DNA of 64,000 nt from contig JARDYH010000003.1 of the NCBI GenBank assembly GCA_029215795.1, forward strand, positions 101,030,609 through 101,094,608, read 5' to 3'. Position 1 is the first letter of the stretch. The number at the start of each line of letters is the position of its first letter. Source of the DNA: Anniella stebbinsi. Its lineage: Eukaryota; Chordata; Lepidosauria; Squamata; Anniellidae. The notes under the pieces were generated by a model that saw nothing but the letters and a program-made list of their open reading frames with translations, was not told the origin of the DNA and did no database searches. The translations under genes and the position numbers were made by a program. This document shows, in pieces, positions 24,746 to 35,189 of this stretch.

Positions 24746-26540
24746 GATGGATGGCCTGGGTTTGTGGAAACAGGCTCCACCCCACTGTGCCACACCCACA
24801 GTCTGATTGGCATGTGCCAGAAAATTGCAGGCTGCTTCCACCACAGAATCAAGCGCAGTAGGCTGCTCTGGGAAAAGCAGGCAGAATTGGCCATCCTACA
24901 CCACCAGATAGTTTGAGATATGGAGATAAAGAGGAACTCTACATACCTAATGCTGGAGCACTGGCAGAGCAACAAAGCCATCCATTAGGTGGGAAGGCTT
25001 GGGGGATTTTGGTGTGTAAGTTCCACTAACCAGTCAACAATTTGATGCCATATTGCAGCTGATGGTGGTCTCGAAACCCACCCAAATCCTTAGCTGTTAC
25101 TTTAATCCTGTTTAACTTTGGAACCAATACCAATTGGGTTTGGGACAAGTCCAAACAGGCAAACATCACTAAAAAAACTTGAAAGTAAATTGAAACACAT
25201 TAAACACTTTATTCATCATCTTTTATTTTTAGACAACAGACCAAAGGTATATCAAATCAACACAGTTAAAATTATACGTTACATATAAATCATTAAAACA
25301 AAACAGCTTGACTATTAAAACATTTTATTTAAGAAAATTACAAAACAATATTAAGAAAATTAATGTGGTGGTTACATGAGAATAACTTGGAAACTTCTTT
25401 GTGATTACATCATTAGAAGTTAAAGTGAATTTATATAATTTATAGAGTTTATTATGTAAATTATAATTTATATAATTTATTATATAATTTAAGATTAACA
25501 GGATTGCAATCGATAAAGGTGGCCCTACACACGTAGCAAGCAAGACATCCATTGAACTTTTAGCATTGTTGTTTGGATAATATGACTCTTCCTCAGCATC
25601 CTCCTGTAATCTACTTGCATTTTAAGGCTTAACTATAACATGCTAAAATTACTAACTACCCCTTGACCTTCTCCTGCACATTACTTGAATATAAAAACTA
25701 AGTTAAAGCATTACTAAGTTCCTCTAGGCATGTGAAGAATTAAACTTGACACCTGTTAAGTTAAATGTAGATGCTAGAGTGAAAAACAAGGAAAAGGGAG
25801 AACCATCTCAGACAAATTTATTATAAAAAAAGCTTGACGCATTTCAGCCTCTTGCTTTCTGTTAGGCCTTCTTCAGGGGTTGTAACAATGTCTGCAGAAA
25901 TTATTTACAACAGGTTATCTTGTGTCTATACACTGGCAACTATATGCGTCGGGCTTTTTTATAAGAAACGTGTTGGGCTTTTTTATAATAAATTTGTCTA
26001 CAGCATCCTGAGATTTTTCTCCCTTTGTCTTGTTCATGTTGGATGCTTACCGGCCTTGCACCCACACACCACTGTGAAAAAAACAATGTCCAAAAGCTAA
26101 AATTATGTGGTCTTAATAAAAATTAATTAACAAGGGGTTAATTCTGGTTGTATCAGTTATACAAATGTTGCATTAAGTAAAAAATCTTAAATCTAAATTT
26201 TGCACCCACTTTCAGAACCTAAAATGTAATGGCACGTAAGGGGTTAATCAAAACTGGGATTAAAAAGGTTAAGCAAGTTTGTTTCTAAAGGTAGTATCCA
26301 ATAGGGGGTACTTGGAAATATTTCCAGGTTTAAGCTGTTTTAGGGTAGTATCCAATAATGGTGGTGTGAGTGCAGCCAGCCTAGGTGGCTCCCAGTCTGC
26401 ATGCACCCAGCTCAGCCAGTCCAGATCCTCTAGGCCCTTGCCATTTTCAGAAATAAGACAAAGGCCCAAGTTCAGAGGGGCCCCATTTTAACTTCAGAAA
26501 GTAAAGGGGTCAAATTATTTGCAGCTTCTAAAATCTAAGG
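24746..26540. other. AT-rich unassigned sequence
   Basis: No gene recognised. A segment at about 25,830-26,030 contains a direct repeat around GTGTTGGGCTTTTTTATAA and GTCGGGCTTTTTTATAAG; it may belong to an unidentified repeat. Open frames are short and without signature. Confidence 0.35.
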
Positions 26541-27010
26541 CTGAATTCGGACGACAGATTAGGCAACGGAGGGGGAAATAGCTACTGACTGTGCGTTAGG
26601 CAGGCGGTGCTCCCCAAATGACACACTGCAGCCGGCGCTGCTCGGCACCGGCAAACACATCGGTTGCTAAGAATGGACAGCGGCCATTTTGGTTGCAGCA
26701 TCTCCTCCCTCCCCCTCTCTCAGTCCCCCAGCCGTATCCCAGCATGCACCATGAGTTCTGCCAGCTGTATAGAGCAGCCGGGGGGTTTTGGCTGCTCTGG
26801 CTGGCAGAACTCTATCCCCAAACGGAATAGTCCACGGAGACAGGGGGGGCTCAATTCGGATGACACTTTAAACAACGGGACTTCGGGCTAAACAACGTGC
26901 AAGCCCGTTGTTTCCCTCCATTGCTTAAATTGCCCGATTAGCGTACTGTCAGTTGTGTGTGCGTGATGTGTTACTCCCCACATGACACAATAACTCAGTG
27001 GTTGGCTAAG
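26541..27010. mobile_element. Two MITE-like segments abutting the viral element
   Basis: GGCTGAATTCGGACGACAG at 26,541 and GGCTCAATTCGGATGACAC at about 26,848 are the same terminal sequence in the same orientation, about 305 bp apart. Each is followed by blocks in the same order, including CCCC(A)AATGACACA or CCCCACATGACACA and then GGTTG(G)CTAAG. The second segment runs directly into the outer edge of the left viral repeat and lacks a recognisable far end. The reverse complement of this terminus closes the element at 51,404. Confidence 0.55.
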
Positions 27011-27303
27011 GAATAACACGGGGCCGTCTGGGTGACACGTCTGCAGGAACATGCCTAGGCATGTCTCCCCACAGCCCCTCAGCGGTTGGCTAAGGAATAG
27101 CTCGTGACCTGCCCCCCGGCCAATAGGAAGAGGTTTCAGAGCCCCCAACACTAGGACAGGGCGTGCTGTGCTTTTCAGACAGCCAGGGCAAGCCGTCGGT
27201 TACAGTTGCTGAGTTTTGGAAGAACATGGAATCCCCCAGCACCCCGATGAGGCCTATGGAATTTTCTACCTCGATGGCACCAGGCAGGCCTAAACCCAGA
27301 AAG
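27011..27303. repeat. Left terminal inverted repeat
   Basis: Inverted copy of 41,294-41,585. In the inner 220 bp or so I count about seven mismatches by eye; the outer 70 bp are more diverged. The inner edge falls inside coding sequence, after codon 26 of the gene starting at 27,226. It contains a CCAAT box at 27,120-27,124, 102 bp upstream of the start codon. A block CGGTTGGCTAAGGAATA at about 27,083 is also present at 27,000 just outside the repeat. Confidence 0.9.
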
Positions 27304-28303
27304 CGGTATATCAGTACCAGCTCTGACGATGAACAGTTCCCACCAACAAAGACCCCAGAGGAGGAAGAGAAAGATATCGCGAATATATGGCAAAGCTTAT
27401 TGGATTCAATTTCCTTAGAAAACTCTATAATGCAGGTAAAACAGCTTTTTACACCTTTTTCTGGGGGCTATTTGTGTGGGAAACCGCTTGTAAGGTTTAA
27501 AGAAGATTACAAGTCTTCTTAACTTTCCAGGAGCCAGCTGCAGATGCTGGAGCAGCTCAAGAATCTGAAAAGTCTGGCAGCACTAATGCACAACCGTCAC
27601 CTACAGAACTCTGGAACATGGCTTCTGCAGGCAACATTCACATTCAGGTGTGTGTGTGTGTGTGTGTGTGGGGGGGAGTCTGTGTGTCTGTGTGTCTGTG
27701 TCCTGTATAAAAAGTTTTCCCAAAAAATAATGTTAATAATTTTAAAATATCTTTTAGGCTCCTGAAGCGTTGGCAACCAACCAGCCTGCTCATCTCACAC
27801 TGAAAAATCTTCTTGGACTACAGATTGATGAAGCACAGTATATTTTACCAAGACAGCGACGTGGAGCTATGCGTGGCATTGTCAGAGCCACCATTTATGG
27901 CATTTTGAAACACTGCCTAAACCAGTATCTGTATGAGAGCTGTATCGGATGTACTATTCAAGCACCTGGGCAGAGCTCTCACGAATGTACAACATGGACA
28001 GAAGTGGACATTTCCCAGAAATTACGCATTCTTTGTGCAAAACTGTGGTTTCAGCCTGTGTTGCATATTGTTATCCTCATTGCTTATTCTCTAAAATGTC
28101 TTGCTTTGACCTCAGAGAACGTGGACCAGGTCTTAATTCTGACTACAGAGATTAGTAGATCTGTAAATCCACGTACTCAGCTTGAAAAAATTATGAAGCC
28201 ATCTGACCATGCCTATCTTCAACATGTAGAACGGGTAATCAAAAATCGGCACTATAAGTCATTTCTTACCACTGTAAATGCAGTTTTTAGAAATTCTGTA
28301 TAA
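27226..28303 (+). CDS. TIR-initiated spliced viral gene, left end; CxxC...HxC protein of unknown function
   Basis: Predicted from three exons joined in phase 0: 27,226-27,435, 27,531-27,647 and 27,758-28,303. The donors read CAG/GTAAAA and CAG/GTGTGT, the acceptors ACTTTCCAG and ATCTTTTAG. The product is about 290 residues. The first 26 codons (MESPSTPMRP...) lie in the terminal repeat and are shared with the gene at the other end. Next comes an acidic Ser/Asp/Glu-rich stretch (SSDDEQ, EEEEKD), then exon 3 with CIGCTIQAPGQSSHECTTW, a C-x2-C...H-x-C arrangement that could bind zinc. The ATG was chosen because the open frame upstream of it has no earlier ATG. A poly(A) signal lies 44 bp after the stop. 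The position next to the terminus and the lack of similarity to structural proteins suggest an early regulatory role, which is inference. No family recognised. Confidence 0.7.
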
Positions 28304-28346
28304 ATTCCTTCATTGTTAAAGTGTTTTGCATCATTGGGAATCAAAA

Positions 28347-28352
28347 AATAAA
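28347..28352 (+). terminator. Poly(A) signal of the left-end gene
   Basis: AATAAA 44 bp downstream of the stop codon at 28,303. Confidence 0.7.
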
Positions 28353-28403
28353 GAAAAGCAGAGCTGCTTGCAAATAAAGGGTTGATTATATTTTTTCCAC
28401 CAC

Positions 28404-28625
28404 ACATAAGCCTATTACCATTGGGTGGGGTGGGGCGGCAGGGTCTATGACCCGGGGCATTTTTCCAAGACATAATACCACCAGGGTTGGGCGAGGTGTC
28501 AGGAGTTAAACAATGAAGGGTTTGGCTATGGTAGCACCTGGGACATTTTTCCAGGCCCCTAGGACACAATCCTATCACTGTTGTGTGGGGTGCCAGGATC
28601 TGACAATTAAGGGGTGGCAATGGAG
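28404..28625. repeat. Two and a half imperfect direct repeats upstream of the PolB promoter
   Basis: The block CATTTTTCCA followed by GACA(C/T)AAT, a CCT/CCA run, GTTG(T)G and CAGGA(G)T occurs at about 28,451-28,534 and 28,535-28,625. A partial copy precedes at 28,404-28,450. The repeats sit between the poly(A) signal of the left gene and the CCAAT/TATA promoter, so a regulatory role is plausible but not shown. Confidence 0.5.
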
Positions 28626-28687
28626 CCATTTTCATTACAAAGGCTTACACCTTGAGGGCCCTGAAGATGGTGAATATTTTAAATCAG

Positions 28688-28748
28688 CCAATGAGGGACT
28701 ACAAAGCCTAGGCAGAGGGGCCGCATCCTGAGCTGAAGCTGTATAAAG
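28688..28748 (+). promoter_or_regulatory. Predicted promoter of the PolB transcription unit
   Basis: A CCAAT box at 28,688-28,692 and TATAAAG at 28,742-28,748 lie about 50 bp apart, a classical RNA polymerase II layout. About 45 bp downstream is an ATG immediately followed by a strong splice donor (ATG/GTGAGT, GT at 28,797). The matching acceptor is probably TGTGTTTTACAG ending at 30,012. That ATG is not in frame with PolB after this splice, so the first exon is probably leader sequence. Confidence 0.6.
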
Positions 28749-29247
28749 ACACAGAGCACAAGGGGCTAGCCACCGTTGGTTTCTGGAGGAAAAATGGTGA
28801 GTGGTTTTGTCTATTGCTTCAACTGACTTTTTAAAAAGAAATTGTTTCTGCTTATTTATCACAGTTAAATATCCTAAATACAAGCTTGTTTTAATTTTGA
28901 TTGGGTTGACAGTGTTTTGATTTGGGGGTAGAAACTCGTTCTTTTACATGATAAAAAGAATTGGTCCAAGCAGATGACTGGGATGATTGATGACTGGGGT
29001 GTATTCAAGAGAATGTAGATACTTTTACTTAAATATAAGGTGTTTTACGTTTATCACTATGAATCTTTTAAAATTGGGGCTATAAGCTGGGTTATAAATT
29101 GGGGCTATAAGCATGCTGCCACTTTAATTAAAACCCAAGTTCCTCACTTTTTTATTTTAAGGTAATTCACAACCCCAGTGATTTTACCATGCAGAGGCCT
29201 TTTTAGTACAGTTCAACACATTTTCGTTACATTGAATAAAGTAGTGA

Positions 29248-29875
29248 TTAAATAAACTCAAAATATGTAGTAAAAAATAGCCATTTCAGAGTGCAACATG
29301 TAACAAAAACAGCCAGGCATTTTGCACTCATCCGATAGGGTGGTTTCTTGATCTTAAGCGTGCTTAAAAAACCATTTTCCTGTGATAAAGAGAATAAAAC
29401 AGTTTTGGTTAAGAAGTACAGCATTAGCACAGTTTGTCTTTCACACAATTTCACAAAGGAGACATACCCAGCCTCCATTTTCATTGATCCACTGTGCCTT
29501 GGTGTTGAGTATATATTCTGTCATGAATTTAGCCATCTTCCTGGTGTTTTCATGAGTCATAGGAATTCCACGAGTTTGTAGTTTCTTTACGAGAATGCCC
29601 CCAAACAGAAAAATTGTTAAAATACATCCCCAATTTATTTCTCCATCAGCAAATTCCCCTTCCATCACAAGATTGAAAATTCTACAGGCATCATCCACAG
29701 AATTAAGTTCAAGAGTGTCCGTAAGTGACCATAGCTCCTTGTCAGCAAAATCGTGATTTGTTGAGGTAAGTTTCTGTAAAATCAGGGGTGTTCTGTGTTG
29801 AGATGTTTGTCCAGAAGTACAGTTCAAATAATTTTCAAAGCATTTGTAAATATAATCAAACGATACAGGAGCCAT
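29248..29875 (-). CDS. Viral Bcl-2 family homologue, two exons, antisense in the PolB 5' intron
   Basis: Apoptosis regulator of the multidomain Bcl-2 family by sequence. Exon 1 (29,875-29,468, 136 codons) contains a clear BH1 (FADGEINWGCILTIFLFGG, residues about 75-93) and BH2 (WINENGGW, residues 129-136). The tryptophan codon is directly followed by GTATGT. An acceptor TTTATCACAG ends at 29,380, and exon 2 (29,379-29,248, 43 codons) continues in phase 0. It encodes a hydrophobic C-terminal segment (LAVFVTCCTLKWLFFTTYF) of the kind that anchors Bcl-2 proteins in mitochondrial or ER membranes. Without splicing the frame stops nine codons after BH2. The predicted length, 179 residues, is normal for the family. 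No convincing BH3 (L-x3-GD) is visible, so the BH3 region is degenerate. A TTTATT (AATAAA on this strand) lies at 29,151. No stop or frameshift interrupts it, unlike PolB, capsid and integrase. Inhibition of apoptosis is inferred, not shown. Confidence 0.85.
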
Positions 29876-30020
29876 TGCCCTTGGCGGTATAGTGAAAAAT
29901 GATCAAGGAATTGCCCACTCTTTGTATTGTATCTGGTCTCATGCAGGCAGGTCTCAACATGCCCCAAGGAGACTGGCCACTGTTGCATACTCAAAATACT
30001 TGTGTTTTACAGGTCGTGAA

Positions 30021-33000
30021 ATGTCTTCCCCAAAGAAAAACGTTCTACTGGTGAGCCAGAGACCCATACCGGGGGCTTCACACACTGAAAATCAAGGTAA
30101 AGACAAACATGATTAGTTTTGGGGTATTTTGTTAGACAGACTGTCATGAATATTTTTGTAAATGCTTAATGTTTATTTTTTAAAAAAACAACCAGGCCCC
30201 GCACCTCAAGATTCAAAAAGTGAGCCATCGCCAAAGTCACATGATGACCCCCAAACTTCAAAAAATAAACCACCATCACCACAGGTGCCACCAAAGCCAC
30301 AAGAGGACCCCCAAGCTTCAAAGAGCGACAGACCCAGAGGACACGGTAAAGCAAAAAGAAAACTCAAGCACCTCACAGCGAACACTTTAGAAACATCACC
30401 ACTTAAAAAACAGAAGCTGGTCCTTGCTGTCCCTTCTTCTACTTCTTATAATGACTCGCTTGCAAAGCTCATGCAAGATGTTATGGCATCTTTGAGTGCC
30501 GGCTTACTGAGACCCCATGCCTTAAAAAAATATATGAAAGCTGCCCAGGCTAAAATTTCTGTCATACAAAAAGGTTTGGACAGGCAGCAAGGAGCAGGAC
30601 GGCTGAAGAAACGTAGCCGCACACACAAAGAGCTAGCATTAAAATACATGTCAAAGCGTATTAGGAATGCTAAACGTATGAAAGTAGCGGTGAAAAGACG
30701 CCCCTCGCTGTTAAAACTTTTAAGACAAATCAGAGACACTAGAGCTCCAAAGGCCTCTCCGACCACTTCCTGCAATGTGGACCCCCCACAAGCCACCCAG
30801 ATGACTGATTTAGAGGCTGAGGGGTCAGCCATTCTGAGTGTGGATGAATCCCCTACAGACCCCGGACTAGGCACCCCAGAAACCCAGGAGGAACACCCTC
30901 TAACTCCCAATGAATTGCCAAGAGTTTATCTGGAGAGGCTGAATAGTTGGGAATGGCATTCACCACGCCAACCCGTTTCTCGATACGGAGAAACCTTCAG
31001 GTTTGCCAACCTGGAGCAATTAAACCATCCGCTTCTGGTGCAAGAGGCAATCCAAGAGGCTGTACAGGGCCTGCTTGATGATCTTTACGTGAGGTTACAT
31101 GATGAGGACCTTGTTCAATTACGTCTAGATGGCGGAGGACTAAATGACGCTCTCTTCACTGTGAGGAGGGTCAGGGGGCCCCTGCTTGCTTCAGATCTGA
31201 TGGACAACCTCGCAAACCTTATGCAGAGCAATGCAGAGATCCACCTTCATGGGACATTGCGCTTAAATGTATGGGTTATCCGTAACAGTGGAGGATGGGG
31301 CCGTAGAGTTATAAGTACTCTGCTTCACAGCCAGTTAGTGCAAAAGAAGGTGTTTTTTAGCGGATCTAAACAGTACTGGTAGCAATCTGTGTTTTGGTGG
31401 AAGTCTCTTGGCAGTTATGGCCCCACAAAGGCCCACTTTTGGGGAGTTAATAGATGGGGCGAGGCAGCTGTATAGAGAGCTAGGGTTTCCCGAAGATGAC
31501 AAGATAATGCTGAGCAATGTGACTGCCTTTGAAAGGCATTTCAAAGTAAATATCGCCGTGGTCCTGCACGGGACTAAGGGCTGGGAGATATTCAGGACTG
31601 GGGACCCTGTACACACCCAAACTTTTCACCTACTGCTGCACGATGAGCATTACTATGGGATTCTAAACGCCAAAGCATTCTTTGGTAGTAAAAATTATTG
31701 TAGCGTCTGCGGCAACGTATACAGCCATAGTCACAAATGCAAATATTTATGCCGTTTATGTTTAGAGACCCTTTGTGAGCCAGTGCAAGAGCTGCGGTGT
31801 CCTTCTTGCAAGTTATTCTGTAGGTCCAGAGAATGCTTAGAGAGACACAGTGCTTTGGCAGCTCTAAAGAAGGTGGACTGTAAATCTAAAATCATGTGCG
31901 AGACTTGCGCATCCTATGTCCCCAAAAAACACAAATGCAAGGTGAAGTGCTGCAAGCAGTGCAAAAAGCCTGTTGGGGATATAAACAGTCACCAGTGCTT
32001 CATGCCGACTGTCAAGGGATCAGAAATTTCTGATAAATACATTTTTTACGACTTTGAAAGCACTCAGGAAACGGGGATCCACTCGCCCAACTACATTTTT
32101 GCAATGGGTCTCAATGAAGCAGATGCATGGGAGTTCAAAGGGGAAGGTTGCACTTCTGACTTTGTCAAAAGGTTTATTGACAAAAAGTACAGGGGTTGGA
32201 CTTTTATGGCCCACAACGCAAGGGGTTATGACAGTTATTTCATAGTTAGACAGCTCATTGCAGAAAAAATGGATGTGGATCTTATCACCCAGGGAGGCAA
32301 GCTAATGTGTGTGACAGTGAAGAAGCTTGGAATACGATTTATAGACAGCCTGAACTTCTTGCCCATGAAACTGTCCAAATTGCCACAAGCCATGGGTTTT
32401 GAAGGGTGCAAAGGGTATTTCCCACATTTTTTCAACACCGCTGAAAACTGGGATTATGTGGGTCCTATGCCCAGCATTGATCAGTATGGGGCTGACAGCA
32501 TGATGCCTGGTGAGAGAGCCGAGTTTCTCTCGTGGTATAGGGACAATCAAAACAACACTTTTAACCTGCAAAAAGAGCTCACATACTACTGCAAGCAAGA
32601 TGTTAAAATTCTGAGAAAGGCCTGCATCCTGTACCGAGAAGAAATCATACGCATGACATCTGGGGATGGATCATCTGCAACAGGTATTGACCCTTTCCAA
32701 TGCCTCACTCTAGCCAGCGTCTGCATGGTCATGTTTAGACACATGTTTTTAAAAGAAAACAGCATAGCACTTATCCCACATGACAACTACCATAGACAGA
32801 TAAAGAGACATTCTACACCTTCAATACAGTGGTTGATGTATCTAGAACACAAGGAGGGTATCGAGATTCAGCACGCGCTGAAAGGTGGAGAGCGAAAAGT
32901 AGGCCCTTATTTCCTTGATGGATATGCAGAAATTGATGGTTGTAGAACAGCCTTCGTGTTTAACGGCTGCTTTTTTCACGGTTGCTCAATTTGCTACAAT

Positions 33001-34471
33001 GAGGCCGGGCGAAATCCGATGACGGACACAAGTTATCAGGATCTGAATTACTGTACACAAAACAAAGCTGACTATCTCAGAAGGCAGGGGTTCAATGTCA
33101 GAACCCTTTGGGAGCACGAGTGGAAGGAGATGGTGGAATCTGATGGGGAACTCAGCCTCTACAGCCTAGAGATTCTCTGTTTGGGGGAAGAACAAATGCC
33201 ATCTGCCTGTATTATAAGCCAAAGGCTGATGAGCAAATTCACTATTATGACTTTACCAGTCTGTACCCATTTGTGAACAAAATGAAAGTATACCCCATTG
33301 GACACCCCAAAATAATTTATAGGGACTTTGGACCACTCTCTAGCTATTTCGGCCTTGCGAACGTTAAAATGCTCCCTCCACGCAGCCTTCTTTTCCCTGT
33401 GTTGCCTGTCAGGGTGGGTGGAAAACTCATGTTACCATTATGTCGTACATGTACCGAGACTAAACAACAGACATGTTGTGCCCACAGAGATGATGAAAGG
33501 GCTATTGAAGGAACGTGGTGTACTGTTGAATTGCTGAAAGCATTGGAGAAGGACTACAAAGTGCTGACCATTTATGAAATTTGGGATTTTGAAGAAAAAT
33601 CTGATCAATTGTTTTCAGATTATATCAAACTGCACCTGCGCCAGAAGCAAGAGGCATCTGGGTACCCCTCTTGGTGTACAGATGAGGAGAAAAAGACAAA
33701 ATATGTTAATGATTTCTTTGAGAAAGAGGGTGTGAAATTACATCCACAGGAGATTGCTGTGAACCCCGCAAAGTGTCAAATTGCAAAGCTGTTCCTCAAT
33801 TCTTTGTGGGGTAAATTTGGCCAACGCCCAAACTTAATGAATACCTCTATTGTGAGGGAGCCAGCTGAGCTTTTGGCTTATGCCTTTTCTCCACGCTATG
33901 AGGTTTCAAACTTTGAAATTATAGATGACGATACAGTGAGTGTATCCTGGAGACATGCAAAAGGTCTCCACACACAACCGGGTAAGACTAATGTCGTGAT
34001 AGCCTCTTTTACAACTGCTTATGCTCGTTTAGAATTGTACAACTTGTTAGATGTGTTGCAAGATAGATGCTTATACCATGACACAGATTCTGTGATATTT
34101 GTGAGTCGGAAAGGGGAACCGAATCTACCTCTGGGCGACTTCTTAGGGGACTTGACCAGTGAGATCCCGCCAGAACAGTTCATCACTGAGTTTGTGTCGG
34201 GTGATCCTAAGACATATGCTTATAATTTATCCTCTGGCAAGTTTTGTGTCAAGGTCAAAGGCATTACTCTGAACTTCTCCAACTCGGAAAAGATCAACTT
34301 TGACACTTTGAAGGAGCTTGTCTGAAAGAAATTGTAGTCCAGCAAGGGGCCATTGTGCGGAATAAAAAGCAGTGGCTTATCGAGTCAGGTATCCTTAAAA
34401 AAACACTCAGAGTGATGTATGATAAGAGGGTCATCACAGAGGGATTTAACACTCTTCCTTACGGCTTTTGA
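30021..34471 (+). pseudogene. polB: Protein-primed-type DNA polymerase B (adintovirus/Polinton), broken
   Basis: Viral replicative polymerase. A short first coding exon (30,021-30,096, MSSPKKN...) is predicted to splice in phase to 30,196 (acceptor ACCAG). The N-terminal third is Pro/Ser/Lys-rich and basic, then has the conserved block ending before 31,382. A Cys/His cluster (about 31,700-31,990) and the exonuclease motifs follow: YDFEST, AHNARGYDSY and YYCKQDVKIL. Polymerase motif A, DFTSLYP, lies at 33,249-33,269, motif B KLFLNSLWGK near 33,790 and motif C YHDTDSVIF near 34,080. The C-terminus reads LPYGF before the stop at 34,469. The frame changes near 31,380, near 33,160 and near 34,325, so no full-length enzyme can be made, although every catalytic motif survives. 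Alternative non-ATG starts at 31,408 and 33,273 are artefacts of these breaks. Confidence 0.92.
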
Positions 34472-35148
34472 TGGATCACAGGTGGCAACATCCATTCTCT
34501 GCCATTCTGGCAGGGCCGAGCAACTGTGGTAAAAGCTATTTTATTAAAAATTTGCTGGACAATGCTCATACCCTACTCTCAATGATGCCTGAAAATATAG
34601 TGTGGTATTATAGCTGTTGGCAACCATTGTACAAAGAACTGCTATGTAGATATCCTTTTATTAAATTTATGGAGGGAATGCCTGAAAAGCTTGATGATGA
34701 TGAACTTTTGCCTGTCAATAAAACAAATCTTTTAATTATGGATGATCTTATGGACTCTGCCTCTAATAGCCAAGAAATTCAAAAAGCATTTACTCAGTAT
34801 GTACACCACCGGAACTTGAGTATTATTTTCATCACGCAGAATATTTTTTGCAAAGGAAAAAGCAACCGCACCATTAGTCTAAATGCAAAATACATGGTAT
34901 TATTCAAAAGCCCCAGGGACAAATTGCAGATAGCGACTCTGGCTCGTCAGATGTTCCCAGGAAATGTCCGCTATTTCATGGAAGCCTTCCACGATGCCAC
35001 ATTTAAACCCTACGGCTATCTGTTGGTGGATTTAAACACAACCACCCCTGAATCTTACAGGTTGAGAACAGGGATTTTTCCACCAGACTGGCCTGTGGTA
35101 TATACTATGAAAAAAGCCACACCTGGTTACAAAAGGAGCAGACAGTAG
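34471..35148 (+). CDS. FtsK/HerA-like genome-packaging ATPase
   Basis: Encodes 225 residues; the ATP motor that translocates viral DNA into the capsid in Polintons, adintoviruses and related double-jelly-roll viruses. The Walker A loop reads GPSNCGKS at residues 15-22 and Walker B LLIMDDLMD near residue 90. A downstream ITQNIF block fits the sensor region (a conserved Q/N position in this family). Length is typical of the family. The start ATG overlaps the PolB stop codon (TGATG at 34,469-34,473), so the two may be translated from one transcript. The ORF is uninterrupted. Confidence 0.9.
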   Translation: MDHRWQHPFSAILAGPSNCGKSYFIKNLLDNAHTLLSMMPENIVWYYSCWQPLYKELLCRYPFIKFMEGMPEKLDDDELLPVNKTNLLIMDDLMDSASNSQEIQKAFTQYVHHRNLSIIFITQNIFCKGKSNRTISLNAKYMVLFKSPRDKLQIATLARQMFPGNVRYFMEAFHDATFKPYGYLLVDLNTTTPESYRLRTGIFPPDWPVVYTMKKATPGYKRSRQ

Positions 35149-35189
35149 TGGTTTGCATTCTATTGCCGCTGTCTCCTTGGCCTGGAAAC

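Noticed and set aside
27163..27225. Upstream extension of the left-end gene from a GTG at 27,163, and the matching TTG start at 41,473
   Set aside because: The shared ATG at 27,226 and 41,371 is the first ATG in both repeats; non-ATG initiation has no support.
29892..30116. 74-codon ORF overlapping the first PolB coding exon
   Set aside because: Its upstream part crosses the predicted acceptor at 30,012 and has no conserved composition; the ATG at 30,021 is preferred.
31408..33276. PolB ORF treated as a gene of its own with a TTG start, and 33,273-34,325 likewise with GTG
   Set aside because: Conserved polymerase sequence continues across both boundaries in other frames; these starts are by-products of frameshifts.
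31370..34330. Programmed ribosomal frameshifting to explain the PolB breaks
   Set aside because: Three separate sites without slippery heptamers, together with breaks in capsid and integrase, fit mutational decay better.
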